Made by a program: the position numbers and the translations under genes. Shown piece by piece: positions 1-11,112 of a stretch of DNA of 64,000 nucleotides. The first letter of the stretch is position 1. The number at the start of each line of letters is the position of its first letter. Source of the DNA: Beroe ovata (lineage: Eukaryota; Ctenophora; Nuda; Beroida; Beroidae); NCBI GenBank assembly GCA_946803715.1, contig CAMPET010000046.1, positions 298,916-362,915 on the forward strand, given 5' to 3'. The notes below the pieces were generated by a model. It ran no database searches, was not told where the DNA came from, and worked only from the letters and a program-made list of their open reading frames with translations.

Positions 1-749
1 TATCCCGTTTCATGTTTCACTATGAGTTAAATATTAGCATGAGCATCAGTTACTTCTTGCCTTCACGACCTGGCCATAAACGGGCGCGGTGGACAGAGAA
101 TAAATGGGGCACACGTTGCGCACGCGCGCAACGTGTGCACAGGCGTGCCCCATTTCTTCTCTGTTCTATTCTACTCAGTGAACGGAGACGCGCAGCGCGC
201 GCGGAGTATTTGACTATTTGGGTCACGCAGTGCAGGAACAGGCGCCCCTCGTGCTAACGTGGGCACACGCCGGTAACTGGCAAAGTGGAATCATAATCAC
301 GAAAAGTAATAAATATTTCTGTAATTTTATTATTCACAATCACAGGATAAATCAAGTAAGTTTTTATACTTTTTAGCACTGTTTTACAGACAATTGACCC
401 TATGAATAAAGTCTGCATTTGACAAACTGACAAAGTTAGGCTGTGCTATATTACAGCCCCCACTCAGAAAAATTGGACCTCTTTTGAAAATTTACAAGAA
501 CTCCACTTTTTCAGTGCTTTCACTTTTGAGGTGTAACCGAGTACCAGAATGAATACTAGCCTTGAACCTTATGATTTTTTCTGCACATGCACAAACTTCA
601 CTCAAGACTCACTTGGCTAGTTAAGGCCCTCCCAGAAAATGTCTGGCCTAAGTGCCTGCCATTGAATTAATAGTGCAATGTTTTATGTTATTACTTGACA
701 GCTGTGCCTCCTGTAGCAAATTAATAATTGTTTTAACTTTTTGATTCAG
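1..749. other. Upstream region of BBS4 with a GC-rich palindromic repeat
   Basis: No coding exon is supported here. About 65-250 holds a CpG-rich repeat with a strong hairpin: CACACGTTGCGC near 110 is answered by GCGCAACGTGTG near 130. It is followed by a GCGCGCGGAGTATTT..GGGTCACGCA block that recurs near 35640-35830, 40430-40480 and, in part, 47640-47695. The rest (260-749) is AT-rich and ends in a pyrimidine-rich tract and TTCAG acceptor at 749, immediately before the BBS4 start. Confidence 0.6.
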
Positions 750-754
750 AAATT

Positions 755-3592
755 ATGGAGGAAAAGAAGCCTGATACTATGTATGGAGATCAAAGTGATG
801 ATGAAGATGTCAAAGTTACCACCCAAGAGCCAGTGAAAACAGCTCCTATCCCGAAAGCCAAACTACCTGATGTATGTTAGTTGTTATTGAGTTGTGAAGG
901 TATAATGATGTAAAATCGTTGAATATGACTCCAACATTTTATTACTGAACAGTGAACTAAGATAATATGTCACAGTTTTGCTAAATACTTTCAGCTCCCT
1001 ATCATAGAGAAAAATAACTGGCTGATCCATATGCTGTTTATTAATAAAGACTTTGAAAGGTGTAAGAAAGTATGTACCATCCTTCTCAGCTCAATTTACA
1101 AAATGAGTATTTTCACAATAATGTTTTTAGCTTCAAAGCTGTTCAATTTTGAAGAACAGCTATTGAATCACTTCTGTACAGTATTTTACCAATTAACATA
1201 TTTGATATGATTCAGGTGATAAAAGAGCAGATTGAGATGACAGATAGTGCCTGTGAATATGCCCTTTATGTACAAGGAATGGTTCAGAGAAATGAGGCAC
1301 TTATTCAGGAGAGTTTGGAAAGCTTCCAAGCTGCTGCGATGCTTAATCCCAACAGTTTAGAGAATCTGAAGCAGGTCAATAGCAATTAGCATCAATATAT
1401 GTAGTAAGGACCAAATATTTGTACACTCCCATCACTCATGTATCTCAACTCTACCCAGGTTGGACGATCCCTCTATTTGCTAGCTCGACATAAAGCTGCT
1501 CTGGACATTTATGCTGAGGCTGCCAAACTAGCACCAGAAGATCCTGAGTTACTGCACAATCAAGGAGTTTGTCTTGTATACCTGAGTGATTTCAACAAGG
1601 CAGAAGAGTAGGTTTTACCACTGATAGATAAATGGTAGGAAATGGTAGTGGCTATTGGTTTTCATGAGCATCAATAATGCTGCTATTCTCCCAGGTGTTT
1701 CAAGAAATCATTGTCCATACAAAAAACAGAGCATTCATACACACAGCTTGGGAAAATGCACATGCTGAAGGGTACCTAAGGCTATCACCATTCTTGTTTT
1801 GAATCAACAAAGAGTAATATACCTCACTGCTTGCTGCTCCCAATATAATGGAGTTATTCTCTCATACAGGCGACATAGATGGAGCAATAGCAATCTACAA
1901 GAAAGCGGTGGAAGCCTTCCCAGAGAACTCAGACCTATTATCTGTTCTTGGTCTGCTACACTTGCAAATAGGAGATACCCAGAAAGCGTTTGAGCACTTA
2001 GGTAACTCTGCATTCGAGCATTGGCCGGATTGAAGATGTTACAATTTTATGTTTTTGGGACCAAACTCGTGCCGTGCATCATATACCTACAATTCAAACT
2101 ATTGATCAGAGTTCGAAAAATTCATCTCACAAATTCGCAGCTATTCCTCTCTCTCTCTCCTCAGGAAATGCGATGACATATGACTCTCAGAACGTCAAAG
2201 CAATCATGGGCGCAGGCAGTATTATACAAGATCATGGGGATTTTGATGTCGCATTGACAAAGTACAGGGTGGCAGCATCAGTTACTCCTGAATCCCACGC
2301 ATTGTGGAATAATATAGGTGAGAGCTGTGAGGGGAACCGGGACTTCCTTGGACGTTTTTCCGGAACGAAATCATTTTTTGTCGAAAAGTTTGCCAACCTT
2401 CAGTTAGACATCGAGCAAAGTTGTGATTTCTGCTAGTTACCATTGCTTATTAACTCGTCTACTCCAGGTATGTGTTTCTTCGGAAAGAAGAAGTATGTTG
2501 CTGCCATCAGTTGTTTGAAACGAGCACATTACCTCGCTCCTTTTGAGTGGAGGACGTGTTATAACCTAGGTATGTCTCTGCTTGATATAATGTTCCTGCA
2601 TAGCCATAGTTTTGTAGGCCAATTCACGAGAATTGAGATTTTGCAAATACCATTGACACTTTTTCGCCAATCTTACGTCGATGCCATTTTCAACGGATTG
2701 ATTTGACCTTCACTTCTGTTTACAGGTCTAGCCCATCTGACAATGCATCAGTACGCGAGTGCTTTCCATTTCATAAGTGCCGCTATAAACCTTAAGCCGA
2801 AATTCGCTCCCCTCTTCATGCTACTAGGTATTGTATGAAATTTAAAATTAGTCTATTTGTCATCACCTCTACAGAAACAAAGCTACTCCCAATTTTTTAT
2901 CGATATTTTGTTACATTGTTGCCAACGACTTCTATCTCTCCCACTAGGCGTGGCGCTGACACATTTGGAAGATGTAAATAATGCAAAACAAGCGTATGAA
3001 CAAGCCATCACAATACAGTCAGATGATCCAATGACGTATGTTTATCTGTCAACTGTAATACAGTTTTTCTTAGAATGAATGTATATACCTACAGGCACTT
3101 GGAATTGTATGCTATACACTGCCCGAAGCCTTATTCACTGTATAGTGTATACCTATACACATTACCCTGTATAGTGTATAGGCAATAGCTATTCATTGCT
3201 ACTTGTGCTAGGTTTTAACAACACAACACCATTTATTGCTTCGATTTAACATCAGTTCTCATGCATAATTACTCATGCTCTCCTATACAGCACATACTGT
3301 ATTTTGTGTGTCCTCCAAACTCAAATCATGTTGTTGTTGATGTTGTTGAACTTATGAAGCCAGACTGAATTACTGCATGCAAAAATACTTTCAACCGCCA
3401 AAGATTCACCACATCAACATCAATCTCAGGTATCTGAACTACGCTATAATGCTGCATAATAACGGGGAAAAGTCGCAAGCAGCAGCCCAGTATGCCAAGT
3501 TTGAACTGCACAACAAAACACGGACTACGAATGACCCTGATGTGAACGCACTAGTAGCTAAACTTGGCCCTATACTACATATGGGATCGTGA
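755..3592 (+). CDS. BBS4: BBS4-like TPR protein (BBSome subunit)
   Basis: BBS4 is a subunit of the BBSome, which sorts membrane cargo in cilia. Eleven exons join in phase: 755-871, 995-1069, 1216-1374, 1459-1607, 1695-1771, 1870-2001, 2165-2317, 2468-2569, 2726-2827, 2948-3035 and 3430-3592, giving 438 residues. After an acidic N-terminal segment (about residues 1-38) the protein is almost entirely tetratricopeptide repeats, with typical residues such as [20 protein letters not shown] and [20 protein letters not shown]. Repeat order and the N-terminal [17 protein letters not shown] segment match my recollection of BBS4; human BBS4 is about 80 residues longer, mainly in its disordered C-terminal tail. 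The ATG at 755 is 5 nt after an acceptor-like TTCAG. Another TPR protein is possible but less likely. Confidence 0.9.
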
Positions 3593-4537
3593 GAGTGGAC
3601 GACAGTTCTGAGATCACCAGATAATAGGTAACGGGTGTTTCTGGCAATTCAGGGATAGGGTGACCGGCATCTTGGCTTTTAGAGGCTTCTATTCCCATAA
3701 TTTTCGTCAATGAAAGAAACAGTTGATACATGTCTTATGTCTATAAGAGATCACGTAATGGGTCATTTTGGGCGCTCATTCAATATGATCAGTTAATTTT
3801 TTGGCTACAAAAAATCAGAGGAGAAGTTGAAGTTGTGTCTTGTGAGGGTCTGCTCTGTAGCCACCATCTAATTCGTATTTATACACTTGTACATATCTAT
3901 ATGTTATTTGTAAACTTCAATTTTATTTATTGAAACATGAAACAAAGTTCACATTTGTTCGAAAGTTAACGGCGTAATTTTTCGGCCAGTCACAGGTTAC
4001 AGGTGTTTAGTTGTAACGCGCGGTACTCAAGCAGTGAACAAATACTTTACAGTCACACAGCTGTACAACAAAATTTTAATATCCGCGCACGGTGCGCGTT
4101 GAACCTGATAGGCAATTAATTATGGAATTGTAAATCATTTCTAAGCGATAGAATCATTTGGGACACGATAATTTCAAGTATCTAGATAAAGCCTTGATAA
4201 AAGTATCTAGATAAAGCCTTGAATACAGCTGTATTTCACAAAGTCCCGCGCATATACAAACGCGCGCGCCATAAGTTCAGACAAATCTTGATCGCGCACT
4301 CCATGAAAATCAAATTCCCATGACCGTGTCACAAAATTGCCACTTTTTGGAGATCTCTCGCAGGGAGTCATATATGGACTATCGAGGCAATTTGTAACAA
4401 AATGATGTCCCAAATGTTTGATAAAAGAAATTCAGAGTACGATTAAAAGATTACAAATCTCCTGCTTCAAATAAGTTAAAAGTCGCCACGAAAAATGGCA
4501 CATTCGGTTATAAAATGCCACACACACAATGCCACAT
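3593..4537. other. Convergent intergenic region between BBS4 and BMS1
   Basis: No gene is seen between the BBS4 stop and the BMS1 stop on the opposite strand. A 23-base segment, GTATCTAGATAAAGCCTTGA plus flank, is tandemly repeated near 4177-4222. The open frame at 3730-3933 is AT-rich and lacks any recognisable domain. Confidence 0.5.
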
Positions 4538-7500
4538 TCAGCCTTCACGTTCAGCTTTATCTTTCTTAGCATTCTTCTGATAATAAACTTTCCTCTGCTG
4601 CTTTGCACGAGCTCCTCTCTTAGCATCAACTTTTGCTTGTTCTGCGGGATATCGTTGATTAGGTTTAAAAAACCCGCAGAAAAGAAAACCCGCCACATTT
4701 CGGGAGTAGCTTGAAGTTTCGAACCTGCAAGATACTTTTCCTTTTCCTTCTGCTTCTTCTGCAGTTTCTTCTTGTCGCTCTCCTTTTGGGCTGTGAGTAG
4801 CTGCTGCATAAGCGTCGTCAGCCTTCTTTCGCCTGGTAAACAACATAATCAGTGATAGATGACGACTTTAATTCAAGGAAACAACAGAATCAATGACATG
4901 ATAGATAACGACTTTACTTTAAGGATCATCTATCACAAGGAAATATTTTCTCTGCAAACCTGGCTCAGATACAACTGCCCGTTTGTTCGTGTAAAGCTGC
5001 TTCTTGCGCTTGTTCTCCACTTTCGGTTTTGTTTTGAACGGTAAATCTTTTTGCAGTGATTTCGAAACAGCGAGCGGACGGAAAACCTTTGCACGACGCT
5101 CGATTTCTTTATAGATCGAATCCTAGAATATTCTGTTCAGTTTTCTGATTTTTAGGTCAACATTATGATCAACTGATTGCCAGTGTCACATTGGAAGAAT
5201 TGGGAGAATTATAAGTTGAATTTGTAGACCAAATTCACTTGTCTTTGTCTAAAGGATCACGTGACCAGTAAAGAATCACCCCATCACCAGTACCTGTTTA
5301 ACGGGTATAGTTTCTCCCTTCTCCCTTCTCAGTTCCCCCACAGTTCTCATTCCACTCCATGACTTCTCAGCTGAGAGCAGGTTAATGACAGGTGCGTAGA
5401 ACCGGGGTATTTCCACACTCACCCAACACCGCAGAAATACTATGTCGGATATCTGGATCTGCGGGGTTTGTATGTTACAGTGGGGTTTAGAAATACAATC
5501 CGTGATTAGATGTGGAAGGAGTTATGCAAAACAGATTGGATATTCAAGCGCATGAAAATGCTCCGATTTAAGTAAAGTTAGAAAAGAGGAAAAATCAAAT
5601 GTCCAAATTTACTTTGTCTTCGAATGAGGCTCTGAAAGCACCAGCGGGAGCCGAAAGGGCGCGTTTTATCTGTCCTCGTATCCCACTGACTGTTTTTATC
5701 ATTGCTCCTTCAAACTTGGAAACCTGCGAAAATGGATCACATAGGAACACAAGATTGTTGGATATCCTTCATTTTGCTGGTGGATAATCGGTTAATTAAT
5801 TTGTAATTAATTGTTAGACTCCAACCTCAAGAACAGACGAGAACATTCCCTTCAAGAACGCTGTGTTTTTGAAGATTTTATACGGAGTGCCAGTGAGTTT
5901 CAACTTCTTAACGACATCCACAGTCTTATCAAGCCCAAGTACAACCCCGGTTGCAACTATTCGGAAACAGGACGTTTTTGTTGCTGTGGCTCCCTGAACA
6001 AAATGGAGAGAATTCAAAATCGGGACGGAGTTAACTTTGCAGAAAAAGTTATAAAATCGATACCTAAAATAGCACTTGAAATTGTTGATTCTTACCAAAT
6101 CTCCTGCAAATTAATAGAATCAGTCACCTGGGTAGCAATGAAAGCTGTATTAGGGGGAGCTAGGGGTCCGTAGAAGGAAGCATGACAGTGCATATGTTCA
6201 GGAGTGTACTTCAACATACGCTGTCGCATGTTATGATCCTACGGTAGAGGGGAGATTGTCTTCCGTATTAAACAAGGGAGAAGTGACAAGATTCCAGCTC
6301 AATATCAATGATGTTTTGTAGTTCAATCTTGACAAATACCAATATAAATTAAGATAAGTAAGACTAAGGATGTTGCTGTGCAGAAACATCAGTATTCAGT
6401 ACCTGTATGGAATAAACTGGCCGGGTTTGGAATCTCCTCCATCCAAGGGAAACTATGATGGGGTCCTGGTTCTTGAGGATCTTAGGATACCACCTGGGCA
6501 ATGAGTACATGTACGCGAACATGAATTGCTTTCAAATTGTTTCATGGATGCCAATACAGGTTCATAATTATGTGATTCAACCCATGTAATGGAAGAGGTA
6601 TTCATGACACTGAACTGTCCGTCACTATAGACTGTCACTATAGACTGTCACTAAACTGTCCATCACTATGGACTGTCACTAAACTATCCATCACTATAGA
6701 CTGTCCACTCTACCTGTGTCGTTTAGTCCGTGTCTGCAGAATACCCATCTGATTCTCTACACTGGAAACCCCGCCCAATACAAGGGGGAAATACGGATCT
6801 AGGTGTTCGGTAAACTCGCACGGAACGTTGCTTATCGTGATTCTCACGTACTGACCAGCCCTGAATCCCTCATACCTGTAATTGGGGGCAAGTGAGAGAA
6901 GGGTTACCGCTAAATCGTGGTGTCGTGGGAAGTTTAACATAAGTCGGTTTTCTATTTTAATGATTTTCGAAGATGTGAATGCGAGAACAGACAGTTCTGT
7001 CGAACTCACTGTTCTCTGTTGCTCTCCTCAGCAAAGAACTCCTTATTCAGTCTGGTCTGAGTATCAGCCTCTTCCTGCAAGTCAGCAAAGTACTTGGATT
7101 CATCTCCATCATCATCATAATCTGCGTTGAACAGCTCCTTCATTCGTTCTTTCTTCCTCTGATACTTTGTCTTTTCTTCCTCTCCTCCCTCATTTCCGGG
7201 TACCGGTATCTCCTCCCCCTCATGTTCTTCAACTTCATCTTCTTCATTTTCCTCAAGTTCGTCCTCAGCAGCTGCTGCTTCTAAATCCTGAGATTGATTT
7301 CAGTCAATCAAGCTTAAAACTTAGACACCTCCACTGTCCACAGGAATTTGTCAAATATAATGACGAAAATTCAGACCTCGAAGTCGCCCATTTCCTCATC
7401 ACCATCGCCCTCATCCCAGTTGCCCGTCACGAAACAGTCCCTGATACACTCTCTCTGTTCTGCATCACTCCAGTCAACACAGCCTTGGTCACGTGATTCA

Positions 7501-10057
7501 GAGTCACGTGACACCCAGATGTGACGTGTGCTGTCAACCGAGGTCCGGGTCTCGGCCAACAATCCGGCAAATTGTCCGGAGCTGTCGCATTCCTCGCCGT
7601 ATATAATCTGTGGAGGAAGTGTTACTCTCACTCATATATTGTAGGTACTTAGGCATTTAGGTACTTAGGTATTTAGGTACTTTTGGAAACATAGTTAGTT
7701 CAGTGATCAGTCCTGAACACTAAGAGTATAAATAACCTCGTGTAGATTCTTGGCATTCAACTGTCGCTGGATGTAGCTGTCCTTAGCCCGGGCAGCGATA
7801 TTCTTCTTCCAGCGTGCGGCTCCAACCACCATATCATTTTCCTCATCATTGTCGAGATCATCATTCTCTTCTCCGTTCTCTGAACTATCGCTTCCGTCAT
7901 CATCACCTTCATCAAAACTGTCATCACCCTCATCATCTTCTTCTTCTTCTACTTCGTCATCACTTGATCCTTCTTCGTCCGATCCTCCGTCACTCTTCTG
8001 TTCGTCACCGAATATCATCTTTCGTCGTTGTCCATCGGAATAATCGCTATTTCTTATCACAGCTGGAATTTTTAGATTTTCAATATGTTTGACTTAGTCT
8101 GAACAAATGGAACTGGACAATAGACGGTACTATAGCATGACTTAAATTAAATCATCATAATGAATATAATATACGAACATTTGGAACCAGAAAACAGACT
8201 GAATTCAGCATCCCCGAGGTTTTGATTCATTGTCTTCGTGGCTAGCTCCTCAATCAGGTCATCTCCCTGCGATTATAGCAACTGATCAGTGATCACAGTT
8301 ACGACGACAGTAACCACGCATTGTCGAAGATCTATAGGAGCATGGATTATCAAAAACTTCCTCATAGTGAAACAGACCTCATTCCGTTTCTGTCTCTCTT
8401 GAGTCTGGATGTAGATAGCATCCTTGTCATAGATCAGACCACCAACACCAGCCATCGGACCGTATATCAGGCGCTCTTTCTCATTCAGAGTCCTTACGAA
8501 CACAGAATAGTTATAGTGAATAATGGTTATTTCAGTGAAAATGGAGACAGGAAAGAGATCATTCATCCTGATATCCGAAAAGTTCAGCCACTAGGTGTTC
8601 CTTACCTCCGTTTTGAGGATTTCTCCTTGTCTTTGGCCGGTGGAGGACAGGGGTCAGGGAGGAGAGCAATATCTGATATCACGTGATCTCCCACTCCACA
8701 GACGTGAATATTACTACCAGCCAACAGATTAGCACCTAGGAGTAGAATACGAGGTAGAGTGGAGAAGGAGATTACAGCAACATGCGAAAATATCGTCACA
8801 ATAAGAGGACCAGAATTGTGTGATCTAACCTCTCAACCAGCCATATAGACAAACATTTCTATCGCATTTTCTGTTGGATTGCACCAGCGCTGGGTCCGTT
8901 TGATCCTCTACACGATCAACTATGGCATACGGATGCTCCCCACGCCATGATAAAACCTGGAAGTTAAGAGAATGTCAGTGGAGGAGACGAAAAAGGAATT
9001 TCCTTCCAAGAGATCCTATCTCACAAGTTCCAATAATACCTTGAACTTCATAACCGAAATGAATCGGGCAAGATTCAACACATCTCTCTTGTTATACAAG
9101 TCAAAGCTCATTGAGCTTAGGTAGAACAGCTTGGCACCATTGTGTACTTCAGTCCAAAATCTGTGCTTGAGTGTTCGTTTAGTCCTGTTCAAGCTTTTTC
9201 CAACTTTGAGCAGGTCAATGTGGGTCAATACTCCCATTATTTTTGGTAATCCATGAGCCTGAATGACATTAGGAAAATAATCCCCCATGAATTTTCAAAA
9301 TATGACGGACCATAGCTTAGATCTGAAAAAGGAACTTACTTGAGCTATATTGAGGAATTCAAATATCTCCATTTCAAACCCAAAATTCGCATCCACCATC
9401 AGTAAAACAAGATCAGCTACTTTTGCTACATCTATCATGGAGCTAATGTCGTTAGGGCACTCAAAGAAAGTACATCTTCTGTTCTTTCCAGTCACAACTG
9501 TGAGTGGCCCCTGTGCAGACAACCAATCATCAGAGTGAGCTTTTTACGAATACAACAAAATGGAACAGAAATTTGGGCATATCCAACTACCTTAACTTGG
9601 TTGACATTCTGTTTAGTGTAGTGCTTCACTAAAGATCTGATAAGGGTGGTTTTGCCACATTTCGGTGGACCAACAACGGCAACAAAAGTTGGAGGAGGTT
9701 CAAGGGGTGTTCTATCAACATCTGGAATATGGTGTTTCCTGGTTTGTTTATCAAGAGCTCTGTGCACAATTCTTGCTGTTTTGTTAACTGCCTGATTGGA
9801 ATTAGAACTTTACTATCAATTCCATGTTGAACTCTTTGAATTAAGTCATAAGTGAAGCTTTTTCATCAAGAAAACAGGCCATAAAAGTTGTACTGTGATC
9901 TAGAAGTACATACCTGGAACGAGAATGCTTTAGGATTACGTTTCCTAGCATCTTCAGATACAGAAGGATCATCATCCTGGAGTTTTCTTTTCTTATTCTT
10001 ATTGAATTTGGCACCAGACTTGCGTTTTTTGTGGCCTTTCTGAGTATCTTCTTCCAT
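4538..10057 (-). CDS. BMS1: BMS1 ribosome biogenesis GTPase
   Basis: BMS1 is a nucleolar GTPase needed for early 40S subunit maturation within the U3 snoRNP processome. The first exons are clear: 10057-9914 (basic Lys-rich N terminus), 9791-9591 (P-loop GPPKCGKTT), 9510-9340 ([20 protein letters not shown]), and 9258-9040 ([19 protein letters not shown]). Later exons follow near 8960-8860, 8800-8610, 8500-8390, 8060-7735 (long acidic tract), 7620-7375, 7290-7010, 6900-6715 ([18 protein letters not shown]), 6510-6405 ([21 protein letters not shown] region), 6240-6120, 6040-5820 ([20 protein letters not shown]), 5440-5300 ([13 protein letters not shown]), 5120-4960 and 4830-4725. The last exon, 4641-4538, joins 4725 in phase and encodes a basic tail ending AEREG. 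Order and motifs match the whole family. The ATG is 5 nt after an acceptor-like TTCCTGTAG. Confidence 0.95.
6600..6715. repeat. Minisatellite in a BMS1 intron
   Basis: An approximately 16-22 bp unit built from ATCACTATAGACTGTC / ACTAAACTGTCC is repeated about five times head to tail within a BMS1 intron. It borders the exon that starts near 6715. Confidence 0.7.
7640..7690. repeat. Short tandem repeat in a BMS1 intron
   Basis: The unit TTAGGTACTTAGGCA is repeated about three times with small changes. It is intronic and no coding role is apparent. Confidence 0.6.
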
Positions 10058-10062
10058 TTTTC

Positions 10063-11107
10063 CTACAGGAAGAGTATTTTACAGCAGGAGTTATTTTAAT
10101 CCCATTTATTCACTATGAGACATTCACATGAACAAGATACAAATCACGAATGTTAAACTTTGCAACAGTGAAATATAGGAAAATAATTTGTCAAACTGAT
10201 TCTATGACGAATTTCAATAAAATACCATGGTACCTCAATACCACATTGATCTGTGATATTTACAAAGGAACGTTCAACAAAAAATGACATTTTTGTTGTT
10301 TCCGACTTATCAACACTACTTATTACAATCAACATGTAGGAACTAAAAACCTCATAACTGTCCTAACTTCCAATTCTTGTACCCGTGACTGTGCCGTGCG
10401 ATGCCGATTATGCCTTGATCTCATTGCTCATGCTGTGTCTACTGTTATTTGCCCATCATACCATTTGCATCGCAATTGCATAAGTTTGTCATTTATTTTC
10501 GCTGATACATTGTATCAGTGATATAGATACAATTGCAATTGTTGATACAATTGTTGATACAATGATACATTGATACAATCCAGCATAATGATCAATGATA
10601 TGCCTTGTCGAGAATTTCGTTTTGCGCGCGCGGCGCGCACTTATCCTCAGCGCAAACTTATTAAGTATTCGTAGTTGTCAGATTTTATCTGACCTCTGTT
10701 TCTCGCGCGCGCGGCGGCGCGCGCGCCTTCATCGATGAAGGCGCGCTCGCGCGAGAAACAGGTCAGGTAACATCTGACAATATTCGTGGCTTGTATCAGC
10801 AGTCTAACATCACCAGGCAAGCATGATCTGATGCATTGATGCATATAATCATTGATTCATTGAAAATAAGTTTGCGCGCGCACAGCAAATGAATGCCTTC
10901 ACAATTATATGATCGATTATGCTTTTTTCTAAATTTAATTCTTTAATTCTTGATTGTTGATTAAATCTGTGTATTTGATATTTTGATAGCTGTCAGAAGT
11001 GGAGGGTCTTACTAATCACACCAAGACATGACAACATCTGTAATATGAAAATCACAACATCTTTTTTAGGATGCAATATGGTCAATGGTGAGTCAAAAAT
11101 ATTGCAG
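10063..11107. other. Divergent spacer between BMS1 and the arginase-like gene
   Basis: This spacer separates divergently transcribed genes and probably contains both promoters; no TATA box is convincing. It holds a GATACATTGTATC/GATACAATTG-rich simple repeat at about 10500-10580, CpG-rich islands, and a palindromic element at 10675-10780. A GCGCGCGCACAGC segment near 10872 is related to the GC-rich cores of the small elements elsewhere in the window. Confidence 0.5.
10675..10780. mobile_element. Palindromic miniature element, about 106 bp
   Basis: The ends are exact inverted repeats, TTGTCAGAT and ATCTGACAA. The inner arms CTGTTTCTCGCGCG and CGCGCGAGAAACAG are also inverted, so nearly the whole element can fold back on itself. 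It is flanked by TATTCGTAG on the left (10666-10674) and TATTCGTGG on the right (10781-10789), a 9-base duplication with one mismatch. There is no coding capacity. It looks like a foldback or MITE insertion distinct from the TTGTCGATCG family. Confidence 0.75.
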
Positions 11108-11112
11108 GTAGG

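Noticed and set aside
7814-8092. Plus-strand His/Leu-rich and Ser-rich open frames
   Set aside because: They are the antisense of the Asp/Glu-rich tract of BMS1.
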